Positions 21,836 to 31,300 of a DNA stretch of 35,244 bases are shown piece by piece; position 1 is the stretch's first letter, and each line of letters starts with the position of its first letter. A model generated the notes under the pieces. The model was not told the origin of the DNA. It saw only the letters and a list, made by a program, of their open reading frames with translations, and searched no databases. The position numbers were made by a program, and so were the translations under genes. The DNA is from Rhodoblastus sp. (GTDB taxonomy: Bacteria; Pseudomonadota; Alphaproteobacteria; Rhizobiales; Beijerinckiaceae): positions 1 through 35,244 of the forward strand of contig JAGRKN010000029.1 in NCBI GenBank assembly GCA_020442275.1, given 5' to 3'.

Positions 21836-21982
21836 AGGGCGATGGATATCCAGAAAAAGATAGACGTATAGCGGAGCGAGAATACACGAACATAGACGGT
21901 CGCGTCCAGAGTGACTTGCTATCTTACGGACTATCTCGCGCGAGGCAAAGGGACGCGGCGGGGGTAGCCCGGGCTGCGGTCC

Positions 21983-22405
21983 TCAGGCTGGCCCTCTGAC
22001 CACCAGCACCGGCACGCGGCTGCGCGTCAGCACGGAGGCGGCCACGCTGCCGAAGACGAAGCCGTCCATATGCTCGCCGCCGCGCGAGGCCATGACGATG
22101 AGGTCGCAGCCGTGGTCGTCGGTCGCGGTCGTGATGCCTTCCCACGCCGTCTCGCCGCAATAGACGCAGGTCTCGAAGGCGACGCCGGCTGCGCGGAGCT
22201 TGTGCGCGGCGCGGTCGAACAGGATGGCCGCTTCCCTGACGGAGGGATCGTTCTGCGCCGCCTCGTGGACATCGTGCGACGGCTGCTCGGCCAGCGTCAT
22301 CAGGGTCAATCGCGAACCGAGCGCCCGCGACAGGGCCGTGGCGTGCTCCAGCGCGCTGTCGGAGAGACTGTCGTCGGCGATGGGAACGAGAATGTTGCGA
22401 TACAT
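21983..22405 (-). CDS. Universal stress protein (UspA family)
   Basis: This 140-residue single-domain protein begins YRNILVPIADDSLSDSALEH, the hallmark of Usp proteins, and ends with DLIVMASRGGEHMDGFVFGS and VLTRSRVPVLVVRG. The Gly-rich stretch near 108-120 corresponds to the nucleotide-binding loop, though the spacing differs slightly from the classical GxxG(x9)GS form. Usp proteins are cytoplasmic and induced by stress or starvation. Start is the ATG 22403-22405; a longer frame upstream is the acyl-CoA synthetase read in the wrong frame. It follows the acyl-CoA synthetase gene after 104 bases on the same strand and may share its promoter. Confidence 0.92.
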   Translation of the reverse strand: MYRNILVPIADDSLSDSALEHATALSRALGSRLTLMTLAEQPSHDVHEAAQNDPSVREAAILFDRAAHKLRAAGVAFETCVYCGETAWEGITTATDDHGCDLIVMASRGGEHMDGFVFGSVAASVLTRSRVPVLVVRGPA

Positions 22406-22509
22406 GGACGCGTCTCTCCACCGGCGCCCGCGGCGCCGCGAGATCACGCCTAGCAGTTCGGGATGGGCGCGGCATTGCCGGCGATCAAGACCGCCGGCCG
22501 GAAAGCGCG

Positions 22510-24027
22510 TCAGCCGGACTTTTCGAGAAAACTCGCGCGCAGCGTCGGCTTGTGCACCTTGCCGGTGGCGTTGCGCGGCAGGGCGTCGATGAACAGAACG
22601 CGGCTCGGGCACTTGAAGCGCGCGAGCCGCTCGCGGCAATGCGCGATCACCTGCGTCTCGGTCAGTTCCTGCCCGGGCTTCTTCACGACAATGGCGAGGC
22701 CCGTCTCGCCCCATGTGCCGTCCGGCTGGCCGATGACGGCGGCTTCGGCGATCTGCGGGATCTGGTAGAGCGTGTCCTCCACCTCGGCCGGATAGACGTT
22801 CTCGCCGCCGGAAATGTACATGTCCTTGGTGCGGTCGACGATGTAGTAGAAGCCGTCCGCGTCCTGGCGCGCGGCGTCGCCGGTGTGCAGCCAGCCATCG
22901 GTGAAGGACGTCTTGTTGGCCTCCGGCCGGTTCCAGTAGCCCGGCGTGATGTTGGGGCCCTTCACCCACAATTCGCCCATCTCGCCCGGCTTCACCGGAT
23001 TGCCTTCGTCGTCGACGATCTTGAGTTCGCCGTGCAGCACGGGGCGGCCGGCCGAGCCCGCCTTGCGGGCGGCGTCCTCGGCGTCGAGCACGAGTACGGC
23101 GGGGCTCGTCTCGGTCATGCCGTAGCCCTGCACCAGCGTCAGGCCGCGCGCCTCCCAGATTTTCAGGAGCGGCACGGGCATGGGCGCGCCGCCGACGCCG
23201 GCGATCTGCAGGCGCGAGAAATCGGTGCTCGCGAAGGCCGGATGGGCGCCCATGAACTGATAGATCGAGGGCACGCCGAAGAAATGCGTGAGGCCGATCG
23301 CCTTGTCGTCGATGATGCGCAGGGATTCGCCGGGATCGAAAGCGCGCATGACGATGTTGCAGCCGCCGGCGTGGAAGACGGGATTGACGTAGCAATTGAG
23401 GCCGCCGGTGTGGAACAGCGGCAGCACGCACAGATGCGTCGTCTTCTGCGAGATGAACACGCCGATGCCGAGATTGATGCAATTGATGAAGTTCATCAGA
23501 TGCGTCGTCTGCGAGCCCTTCGGCTTTCCGGTCGTGCCGGACGTGTACATGATGGTGCAGACGTCCTCCATGGCGCAGGGCGTGTGCTGCGCCAGGCGGT
23601 CGGAGGCGGCGAGCGTCTTCTCGTAGGCCGCGCCGTAGGCGAGGAGATGCGGCACGCCGCACTGTTTCTTCAGCTCCTCCGCCATGGAGGCGAAATCGCC
23701 GTCGTGCGCCAGCACGCGCGGCGCGGCGTCCGACACGATGAAGGCGAGTTCGTGCACGGTGAGACGGATATTGAGCGGCGTGAAGATCGCGCCCAGACGG
23801 AAGCAGGCGAATTGCGTTTCGAGAATGTCGGTGGAATTGACGGCGAGCACGGCGACGCGCTCGCCCTTCTTCACGCCGAGGCCGGCCAGATGCGTCGCCA
23901 GACGGTCGATGCGCTCGTCGAACTGCGCATAGGTGAAGCGGCGCTGCGTCGCCAGGTCGATCGCGGCCGTGCGGTCGCCGCGCACTTCGGCATGATGGGC
24001 GATCCAGTCGAAATAGGCGAAAGACAT
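22510..24027 (-). CDS. Acyl-CoA synthetase / AMP-forming ligase (ANL superfamily)
   Basis: The enzyme activates a carboxylic acid with ATP and joins it to CoA. The 505-residue protein has the P-loop-like A3 motif YTSGTTGKPKG (161-171), GYGMTETSP (A5), GWLHTGDAA (A7 region), DRTKDMYISGGENVYPAE (A8 hinge) and the catalytic lysine in NATGKVHK near the C-terminus. It is full length and intact. The substrate is uncertain; the sequence fits medium- or long-chain fatty acids or aromatic acids. It is divergent from the binding-protein gene at 24174 across 146 bases and followed by a UspA protein. With the acyltransferase downstream, a lipid role is plausible. Confidence 0.93.
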   Translation of the reverse strand: MSFAYFDWIAHHAEVRGDRTAAIDLATQRRFTYAQFDERIDRLATHLAGLGVKKGERVAVLAVNSTDILETQFACFRLGAIFTPLNIRLTVHELAFIVSDAAPRVLAHDGDFASMAEELKKQCGVPHLLAYGAAYEKTLAASDRLAQHTPCAMEDVCTIMYTSGTTGKPKGSQTTHLMNFINCINLGIGVFISQKTTHLCVLPLFHTGGLNCYVNPVFHAGGCNIVMRAFDPGESLRIIDDKAIGLTHFFGVPSIYQFMGAHPAFASTDFSRLQIAGVGGAPMPVPLLKIWEARGLTLVQGYGMTETSPAVLVLDAEDAARKAGSAGRPVLHGELKIVDDEGNPVKPGEMGELWVKGPNITPGYWNRPEANKTSFTDGWLHTGDAARQDADGFYYIVDRTKDMYISGGENVYPAEVEDTLYQIPQIAEAAVIGQPDGTWGETGLAIVVKKPGQELTETQVIAHCRERLARFKCPSRVLFIDALPRNATGKVHKPTLRASFLEKSG

Positions 24028-24119
24028 GTTTTCTCCCCTGACCTCGATTTGCGCCTTCCGGACGCATTTTTTTGAATTTGAGGTTGCCTCAGAAATCGTG
24101 TAGCGTCAATCGCGACGGT

Positions 24120-24135
24120 CGGACAATCTTGTCCG
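24120..24135. promoter_or_regulatory. CGGACAA-TC-TTGTCCG palindrome in the divergent promoter region
   Basis: A perfect 7+2+7 dyad lies 38 bases upstream of the binding-protein start, in the 146-base gap between divergent genes. The position suits a repressor or activator operator for one or both genes. The regulator is not evident in the window. Confidence 0.45.
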
Positions 24136-24173
24136 CCGACTGCCCGCAACGGACGACCGCTGGAGGAATAGGG

Positions 24174-25394
24174 ATGCAATCGAAGTTTATCGCCGCGGGT
24201 CTTGCCGGCGCGATGTCGCTGGCGATGGCCGGCGCGGCGCTGGCGCAGAAGAAATACGATTCCGGCGCAAGCGACACCGAGATCAAGATCGGCAACACCT
24301 ACGCCTATTCCGGCCCGGCGTCGGCCTATGGCGTGATCGGCAAGACGGAAGCCGCCTATTTCAAGATGATCAACGATCAGGGCGGCATCAACGGCCGCAA
24401 GATCAACTTCGTCACCTATGACGACGGCTACAGCCCGCCCAAGGCGGTCGAGCAGACCCGCAAGCTGGTCGAGAGCGACGAGGTGCTGTTCATCTTCAAT
24501 CCGCTGGGCACCGCCACCTCGCTGGCGACGATCAAATATCTCAACGCCAAGAAATTCCCGCAGCTGTTCATCGCGGCCGGCGGCACGATGTTCGGCAATC
24601 ACAAGCAATATCCCTGGACGATGGGCTGGCAGCCCAACTACCAGAGCGAAGGCCGCATCTACGCCAAGCACGTGCTGGAAAAATATCCGAACGCCAAGAT
24701 CGGCATCATCTCGGCCAACGACGATTTCGGCCGCGACTCGCTGAAGGGCTTCAAGGACGGGCTCGGCGACAAGGCCAAGACGCTGATCGTCTCCGAGACG
24801 ACCTACGAGACTTCCGATCCGACGATCGACTCGCAGATCCTGAAGCTCAAGGCCTCGGGCGCGGACATGTTCGTCAATTTCACCACGCCGAAGTTCGCGG
24901 CGATGGCGATCAAGAAGAACGCGGAGATCGGCTGGAAGCCGGTGCACATCCTGCATTCGGTGTCGCAGTCCACGGGCTCGGTGATGAAGCCCGCGGGCAT
25001 GGAGAACGGCAAGGGAATCATCTCCGCCAATTACGGCAAGGACCCGGACGACCCGTCGTGGAAGGACGACAAGGCCGTCAAGGACTGGGTCGCCTTCATG
25101 GACAAGTACGTGCCGGACGGCGACAAGCACTCGACGCTCTACGTCTACGGCTACAACGCCGCGCAGACGATGGTGCAGGTGCTCAAGCAGTGCGGCGATA
25201 ATCTCACGCGCGAGAACGTGATGAAGCAGGCCGCAAGCCTCAATTTCGATCTGCCGATGCTGCTGCCCGGCATCAAGATCACGACGAGCGCGACCGACTA
25301 CTTCCCGATCAAGCAGATGCAATTGCAGGAGTTCGACGGCGAGAAGTGGGTGCGCTTCGGGCCGGTCATCAAGGGCGAAGTCTCGATCGACTGA
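24174..25394 (+). CDS. Periplasmic branched-chain-amino-acid-type ABC substrate-binding protein
   Basis: This 406-residue protein has a signal peptide (about 1-25, ending AALA) and a Peripla_BP_6 (LivJ/LivK-like) fold: IKIGNTYAYSGPASAYGVIG, then GGINGRKINFVTYDDGYSP and a long type-I binding-protein core. Such proteins capture amino acids, amides or aromatic acids for an ABC importer. The start (ATG 24174) has a strong GGAGG ribosome binding site 7 bases away. No permease or ATPase gene is adjacent, so it is an orphan binding protein; it may work with a distant transporter. Opposite orientation to the acyl-CoA synthetase suggests its ligand could be the acid that enzyme activates, which is inference. 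A strong terminator follows. Confidence 0.92.
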   Translation: MQSKFIAAGLAGAMSLAMAGAALAQKKYDSGASDTEIKIGNTYAYSGPASAYGVIGKTEAAYFKMINDQGGINGRKINFVTYDDGYSPPKAVEQTRKLVESDEVLFIFNPLGTATSLATIKYLNAKKFPQLFIAAGGTMFGNHKQYPWTMGWQPNYQSEGRIYAKHVLEKYPNAKIGIISANDDFGRDSLKGFKDGLGDKAKTLIVSETTYETSDPTIDSQILKLKASGADMFVNFTTPKFAAMAIKKNAEIGWKPVHILHSVSQSTGSVMKPAGMENGKGIISANYGKDPDDPSWKDDKAVKDWVAFMDKYVPDGDKHSTLYVYGYNAAQTMVQVLKQCGDNLTRENVMKQAASLNFDLPMLLPGIKITTSATDYFPIKQMQLQEFDGEKWVRFGPVIKGEVSID

Positions 25395-25431
25395 TATCCA
25401 CGACATGCGCGAGCGCGCATAGCAAAAAAAG

Positions 25432-25459
25432 AAAAGCCGGCGCATGCGCCGGCTTTTTT
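25432..25459. terminator. Bidirectional intrinsic terminator
   Basis: A-rich DNA, then GCCGGCG-CATG-CGCCGGC with a T-run, gives an 11-bp stem when the flanking A and T tracts pair (25432-25442 with 25447-25457, 4-base loop). It follows the binding-protein gene on the plus strand and touches the stop codon of the convergent DUF3309 gene, so it can end both transcripts. Confidence 0.9.
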
Positions 25460-25617
25460 CATATTCGGCCCATCAGCAGCAGCACGACGAGCACAACGAC
25501 GATCAGGCCGACGCCGCCGCTCGGCCCATAGCCCCAGCCTGAACTGTACGGCCAGGTCGGCAGGGCCCCGAGGAGCGCAATAACAAGGATGATGAGAATA
25601 ATTGTGCCGAGCGACAT
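25459..25617 (-). CDS. DUF3309-type small membrane protein
   Basis: This 52-residue protein begins MSLGTIILIILVIALLGALP and continues TWPYSSGWGYGPSGG, then a second hydrophobic run (LIVVVLVVLLLMGRI). This is the DUF3309 pattern, common in alpha- and betaproteobacteria: two membrane segments joined by a Gly/Tyr/Trp-rich loop. A GGGAG ribosome binding site lies 8 bases before the ATG. The function is unknown. It lies opposite the binding-protein gene and its stop touches the shared terminator. Confidence 0.88.
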   Translation of the reverse strand: MSLGTIILIILVIALLGALPTWPYSSGWGYGPSGGVGLIVVVLVVLLLMGRI

Positions 25618-25872
25618 CGTTCAGCTCCCGTCTTGGCGGCCCCGTGTAGTCAGAACCAGCAACGTCAGCGTTCGTTCCACGAGCGCGATCGCGCGGCCTG
25701 CTGCGCAAGCCGCGAGAATTTGCGTCTGTGGCGAACCAAAGACGAGACGAAGGACTCGCTGAAAGCCGCGCCGGGATTTTCCTACGACCGCACGTCGACG
25801 ACCCGGAAGCCGGCGAAGTAACACGGCGTTTCGCAATTCCATGCGCGCGGGATTTCCGTTCCGCGCGCATCG

Positions 25873-26598
25873 CTATTCTGCGCTGTCGTTTCTGTCGACG
25901 TTCAGCAGTTCGTCCTGTCCGGCAAACAGCGCCTCCGAAATCGCGCGCTCGCGCCCGGCGACGATATCCACGAAATCCGCGCCGCCGCGCATCACGCGAA
26001 AGGCGGCGTATCCCCTTTCCAGAAACGATTGCAGCGCGCCGAGCCCGGCGAGTTCTGCGGGCTTGCGCATCATCTTCAGCGCCGCGCCGATGAAAGGGTG
26101 TCGCGTCAGTCCGTCGAGCGATCGTCCGAGATGTTCGATCAGGTCGATCTGGCGCGCGCGTTCGGCGCGATGGCCGATCGCGCGATAGGCGCCGGCATAG
26201 GCTGAAGCGTCGAGCGCCTCCCCCTTTTCTGCCAACGCCGCGATCATCGCCGCGTCCAACTCTTCCGAGAGCGCATCGAGTTCGATGGCGTCGGCGACGG
26301 TCTCGAGCGCGGCCGCCGGCAAGGTGCGGCTCATCACCGGCACGATGCGGCGCACCTCCTGCGTATGGACGCTGATGTCCTGCGGCCCATAGAGATCGCT
26401 GAGGAAGAATTCCGCCGCCGCGCCGAAGCGTGGGCTCGCCAGCAGATCCGCATGGGTGCGCGCGAGCCGCCCCGCCTGCCAGGCGCGAAAGGCCGTGCGG
26501 CGCGCAAGGAAGGCGGGATCGGCGCTGCCCGCCGCGCGCGCGTTTTCGGCGCGGTCGAGTTCGCCGACGAGACGGGCTACGGCTTCCTCATGTGTCAT
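25873..26598 (-). CDS. Conserved hypothetical soluble protein
   Basis: The 241-residue protein starts at the ATG 26596-26598, next to AAGGAGG; a GTG five codons upstream overlaps that ribosome binding site. It is all-helical with a distinctive FFLSDLYGPQDIS motif (about 64-76). A DALSEELDAAMIAALAEKGE helix lies near 108-127. I do not know a function. No membrane or signal segment is present. It is divergent from the acyltransferase at 26730 across 131 bases and follows the 255-base gap 25618-25872, in which I see no gene. Confidence 0.6.
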   Translation of the reverse strand: MTHEEAVARLVGELDRAENARAAGSADPAFLARRTAFRAWQAGRLARTHADLLASPRFGAAAEFFLSDLYGPQDISVHTQEVRRIVPVMSRTLPAAALETVADAIELDALSEELDAAMIAALAEKGEALDASAYAGAYRAIGHRAERARQIDLIEHLGRSLDGLTRHPFIGAALKMMRKPAELAGLGALQSFLERGYAAFRVMRGGADFVDIVAGRERAISEALFAGQDELLNVDRNDSAE

Positions 26599-26729
26599 GC
26601 GCCTCCTTAGCACGGGCCCTCTAGGTTGCGTCGCCTAGAGCGCAGGCCGAAGAGGCGCATCCCGCGCGTCGCTTTCACGCAGTTTTGCGTGCGCCCGTCC
26701 GCGGCTATGATCGCGCCACGGAGGGCGGG

Positions 26730-28241
26730 ATGAGCCATAGCGAAAGAATGTCGCCGGTGGATACGGCATGGCTGCGCATGGACCGGCCGCACAATCTGAT
26801 GATGATTGTCGGCGTCATGACGCTGGAAGGCCCGGTCGACGTGAAGGCGCTCGAGACGGCGCTCGGCGAGCGCATGCTGGCCTTCCACCGCTTTCGCCAG
26901 CGCGCGGTGACGACCCCGGCCGGCGCCTTCTGGGTCGACGACCGCCATTTCGACATCGCGCGCCATATCAGGCGCGCCCGCCTGCCCGGGCGCGGCGGCG
27001 AGAAGGCGCTGCAACGCTACGTCGCGCAACTGGCCAGCGAACCGCTCGATCCCAACCACCCGCTGTGGCAGACGATCATCGTCGAGAAATACGAGGGCGG
27101 CGCCGCGATCATCTCGCGCATCCATCATGCGATCGGCGACGGCATCGCGCTGATGAAGGTGCTGCTGGGGCTCGCCGACGACGGCGAGGATTCCCGGCCC
27201 GCGCCGCATCACGACCATCACGAGGAAGGCTGGCTGTCGAGCCTGGTCGCGCCGCTCGCCGGCGCGGCGGAGACGGGCGCGAAACTCACCGGCAGCGCGC
27301 TGCGCGAAGCGCTGGCGATCGCCACGAGCCCGACGCGCGCGGCGAAGCTGCTGAAGACCGGCGTGGGCGTCGCCAGCGAACTCGCCTGGCTGCTCGCCAT
27401 GCCCAGCGACAGCGAGACGCGGTTCAAGGGCAAGCCGCAGGGCGCCAAGCAGGTCGCCTGGACGCGCCCCTTGAGCCTTACCGAGGTGAAGGCGGCGAGC
27501 TGGGCGCTGCATTGTTCGATCAACGACATTCTGCTCGCCTGCGTCGCCGGCGCGCTGCGCGCCTATCTCGAGGACAAGGGCGACGAGAGCCGGGGCGTCG
27601 AACTGCGCGCGCTCGTGCCGATCAACCTGCGGCCGCCGGGCGCGGAGGACGAACTCGGCAACCGCTTCGGCATCCTCGGCGTCGAACTGCCGGTCGGCTT
27701 CGCCGATCCGCTGGAGAGGCTCGCCGAAGTGCGCCGGCGGATGCTCCAGCTCAAGAGCAGCTACGAACCGCCGGTGACGCTCGGGCTGTTCGGCGCGCTC
27801 GGCCTCGCCCCCAAGCTGGCGCAGGATCAATTGTTCGATCTTCTGATCTCGCGCGCGACCGCCGTGATGACCAACGTGCCGGGCCCGCAGAAGCAGATCA
27901 GGATCGCCGGCTGCCCGGTGAAGCAGGTGATGTTCTGGGTGCCGCAATCCGGCGACATCGGCATGGGCGTGTCGATCCTGTCCTACGCCGGAAACGTGCA
28001 GTTCGGGCTCATTACCGACACGGCGCTGACGCCGGACCCGGAGGCGATCATCGGCCGTTTCGAGCGCGAGTTCGAAGGCTATCTCTACCACGTGCTGCTC
28101 GAGGCTTCCGCGCGCGCCGACGAGCGGGAGGAAGCGGAGGCGCAGGAGGAAGAGGCGCCGCGCAAGACGGCGCCGGCCGGCAAGGAGCCGGAAGAGGACG
28201 CGCCCGTCATGCGCAAGCGCGCGAAGCGGCTGCGGGCCTGA
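26730..28241 (+). CDS. Wax ester synthase / diacylglycerol acyltransferase (WS/DGAT)
   Basis: WS/DGAT enzymes join acyl-CoA to fatty alcohols or diacylglycerol to form storage wax esters or triacylglycerol. The 503-residue protein starts at the ATG 26730 (GGAGGG upstream) with MSPVDTAWLRMD, has PLW (111-113) and the catalytic HHAIGDG (132-138, the HHxxxDG motif), and NDILLACVAGALR further on, which is the second conserved segment of the family. The last 45 residues form a charged Glu/Lys/Arg tail beyond the usual end. It is the first gene of a plus-strand pair with the TIR-STAND protein (70-base gap). It fits the lipid and storage theme of the region. Confidence 0.93.
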   Translation: MSHSERMSPVDTAWLRMDRPHNLMMIVGVMTLEGPVDVKALETALGERMLAFHRFRQRAVTTPAGAFWVDDRHFDIARHIRRARLPGRGGEKALQRYVAQLASEPLDPNHPLWQTIIVEKYEGGAAIISRIHHAIGDGIALMKVLLGLADDGEDSRPAPHHDHHEEGWLSSLVAPLAGAAETGAKLTGSALREALAIATSPTRAAKLLKTGVGVASELAWLLAMPSDSETRFKGKPQGAKQVAWTRPLSLTEVKAASWALHCSINDILLACVAGALRAYLEDKGDESRGVELRALVPINLRPPGAEDELGNRFGILGVELPVGFADPLERLAEVRRRMLQLKSSYEPPVTLGLFGALGLAPKLAQDQLFDLLISRATAVMTNVPGPQKQIRIAGCPVKQVMFWVPQSGDIGMGVSILSYAGNVQFGLITDTALTPDPEAIIGRFEREFEGYLYHVLLEASARADEREEAEAQEEEAPRKTAPAGKEPEEDAPVMRKRAKRLRA

Positions 28242-28311
28242 CGCGCCCGGAAAGGCAATTGCGCGCGGGCAGGCCAGTCGCATAGACTTCGGCTGACCTG
28301 TCGGGGGGCGC

Positions 28312-31300
28312 ATGGGTCAGCGCTGGTTCGTCAGCTACAATTCCCAGGATCAGGCGCTCGCCGACCGCGTCGCCAGCGCCCTGCGGACGCGCTTGCCCGA
28401 TTCCCAGATATTCTTCGCGCCCGCCAGCCTGCGCGCGGGCGGCTACTGGCTGCCGACGCTGGCGCAGGAAATCGCCGCGGCCGACGTCTTTCTCCTGCTC
28501 GTCGGCGACAAGGGCCTCGGGCGGTGGCAGGTGCTCGAATATTACGAGGCGCTGGATCGCGACCTGAACCGGCCGGACCGGCGCCTCCTGTTCCTGCTCG
28601 CGGCGGGGCAGCCCGCGCCCGGCCTGCCCTTCCTCGGGCAGTTGCACTGGACGGTCGCGGCCGACCCGGCCTCCGACGACGCCGTCGCCAGGCTCCTCGA
28701 CGGCGCGTCGGGCGCGGCTTCCGGGCCTGCCGAATTGTGGCGGCACGCGCGGCCCTATCTCGGCCTGCTCGCGATGACGGAGGCCGACAGCGACTATTTC
28801 TTCGGCCGCGAGGCGGAGACGGCCGCGACCCTCGGCGCGCTGGCCGACACGCCCGAAAGCGTCGCGCTGCTCATCGGCAATTCCGGCGTCGGCAAATCCT
28901 CGCTGGCGCAGGCCGGCGTCATCGCCGCGCTCAAGCGCCAGGCCTGGCCGGCCCAGACCATCAGCCCTTGGCCTGCCCGTTTCAGCGAGAGCCGGCGCTG
29001 GTGCTTCCTGCGCATGACGCCCGGCGAAAGGCCGGTCGAGGAACTGGTGCGGCAGTTCGAGAACGAGTGGCTGTACGACGCGACCGACCCGGACGCCGAA
29101 CGGCGCCGCTCGGGCTGGGTCGCCAATCTCATGGACGGGTCGTCCTCGCTCGCCGGCCTGATGGCGGCGACGCTGAAGCGGCTCGGCGAGATCGGCCGCG
29201 AGGCGCCGTCGGGCTTTCTCGTCTACGTCGACCAGGGCGAAGAGCTCTACGTCCGCGCCGAGGCTAGCCCGCGCAGGCGCTTTTCGGAAATCCTCGTCGA
29301 GGGCGCGCGCGACCCGCGGCTGTCGGTCCTCATGAGCCTGCGCGCGGATTTCACCGGCGAATTGCACGCCGATCGCGCCCTGTTCGACGCCCATCGCCGC
29401 ATCGACGTGCCGCCGGTGCGCGCCGAAACGCTGCGGCTCATCGTCGAGGAGCCGGCGCGACGGCTCGGCGCGCGCTTCGATCCGCCAAATCTCGGCGCGG
29501 ACATCGCCGCGCGCGCAGACGAGGAATCGACGGCCGACGCCGGCGCGCTGACGCTGATGTCCTACATGCTCGAGGACATGTGGTCGGACATGGTGCGGCG
29601 GGGCGACGGCATATTGCGGCTGCGCGCCGATTCCATCGAACTCGGCCGCGTGCTGGCGCATCGCGCCGACGCCTTCTTCGACACGCACCGCGTGGCGGTC
29701 AAGGAGATCGAGCGCATCTTCACGCTCAAGCTCGCCTCCGTGCGCGAGGACGGCGAGCCGGTGCGCCGGCGCGCGCGGCGCTCCGAGTTTTCGGACGCCG
29801 AATGGCGGCTCGTCTCGGAACTCGCCGACGCGCCGAACCGCCTTATCGTCACCGCGCAGCGCGGCGGGCTCGAAACCTATGCGGAAGTGGCGCACGAGGC
29901 GATCTTCAAGCGGTGGGGACGCCTGCGCGAATGGGTGGCGTCGCGCCAGAGCTTCCTGGTGTGGAAGACCGGCGTCGAGAGCAAGCGCCACGAATGGAGC
30001 GAGGGCGCCGAGAGCGAGGACCTGCTGTTGCGCGGCGCGCCGCTGACGCAGGCGCAGGCATGGCTCGCCACCCACGCCGAAGACCTCGACGAGGCCGAGC
30101 GTGACTTCATCGCGCGAAGCGGCGCGGCCGAAGCGGCGTTGCGCGAACGCGCGGAAGCGGAACGGGCGCAGCGCGAAGCCCTGCAGAAGCGATTGCTGCG
30201 CGGCGCCTTCGCGGCCGTCGTCGCCGTGTCGATCGTCGGGGCGGCGGCGATCTGGAAATGGCGCGAGGCCGAGCAACAGAAGACCGAGGCCGAAGCGCAG
30301 AAGCACGAGGCGCAACGACAGAGCGAAATCGCCGAACGCAATTTCGGCGCCGCCAAGAGCGCCGTCGACGGATTGATTTTCGACATCACGCAGGGCCTGC
30401 GCGATGTCGAGGGAATGCGCACCGAGACGGGCATGCGCATTCTCGACCGGGTGAGCGGCGTCGTCGATCGTCTCGCACGATCGGCGCCCGACCGGCCGGA
30501 ATTGCAGCGGACGCGCAAGGTCATGCTCGACGAGATCGGGACGACCCTGCGGACGCAGGGCGCGACCGCGGAAGCCCTGGCGCGCTATCGCGAGGGTCTT
30601 CGCCTCGGCGAGGAACTCGCCGCGCGCGATCCCGAAAACGTGGACAGGCGCCGCGATCTCTCGGTCAGCCATATCAATATCGGCAATGTCCTGCTGGATC
30701 AGGGAAAGCTCGCCGAGGCGCTCGTCGAATTCCGCAAGGATCTCGCCATCGCCGAAGCGCTCGCGACGAAAGACCCGTCCAGTACCATCCTGCAACGCGA
30801 CCTGGCCGTCAGTCACGAGAAGGTCGGCGACGCCTTGCGCGAAGATGGCGACAAGACCGGCGCGCTCGACGCGTTCCGCAAGAGCATCGGCATCCGCGAG
30901 ACGCTTTTCGCGCGCAACAAGTCGGATCGTCTCGCGCAGCGCGACCTGTCGGTCAGTCACGAGAAGATGGGAAACATTCTCGCCGATCAGGACGACCTGC
31001 CCGGCGCGCGCGTCGAATACCAGAAGAGCCTGACGTTGCGCGAAGACCTAGCCAAGGTCGACCCCGGCAACATGCTGTGGCAGCGCGACATATCCGTCAG
31101 CCGCGAAAAGATCGCCAACGTCCTGCGCGATCAGGGCGACAAGGCCAGCGCGCTCGCCGAATATCGCAAGAGCCTGGCGATCCGCGAAATGCTCGCCGTG
31201 CGCGATCCGCTGAACACGCAGTGGCGGCGCGACATATCGGTCAGCCACAACAAGATCGGCGATATCCTGCGCGACCAGAACAGCAACGCCGAAGCGCGCG

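Noticed and set aside
22477..22498. GCCGGCG / CGCCGGC hairpin after the acyl-CoA synthetase stop
   Set aside because: The stem is only 7 bp with an 8-base loop and no T-run follows; such stems are common by chance in GC-rich DNA.
21983..24067. 694-codon minus-strand open frame spanning the acyl-CoA synthetase and UspA genes
   Set aside because: Only its last 140 codons (UspA) are protein-like; the rest is the synthetase gene in a wrong frame.
25618..25872. Open minus-strand frame at 25621-25842 in the gap between DUF3309 and the hypothetical gene
   Set aside because: Arg-rich, low-quality sequence with no ribosome binding site or recognisable pattern; better read as non-coding.
26614..26729. 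Search for a tRNA or attachment site in this and other gaps
   Set aside because: No cloverleaf, GGTTCGA-like T-loop or terminal direct repeat was found in any gap.
28207..30960. Very long minus-strand open frame opposite the TIR-STAND gene
   Set aside because: It is rich in Arg/Ala/Gly with no motif, and mirrors the GC-rich codon use of the clear TIR-STAND gene on the other strand.
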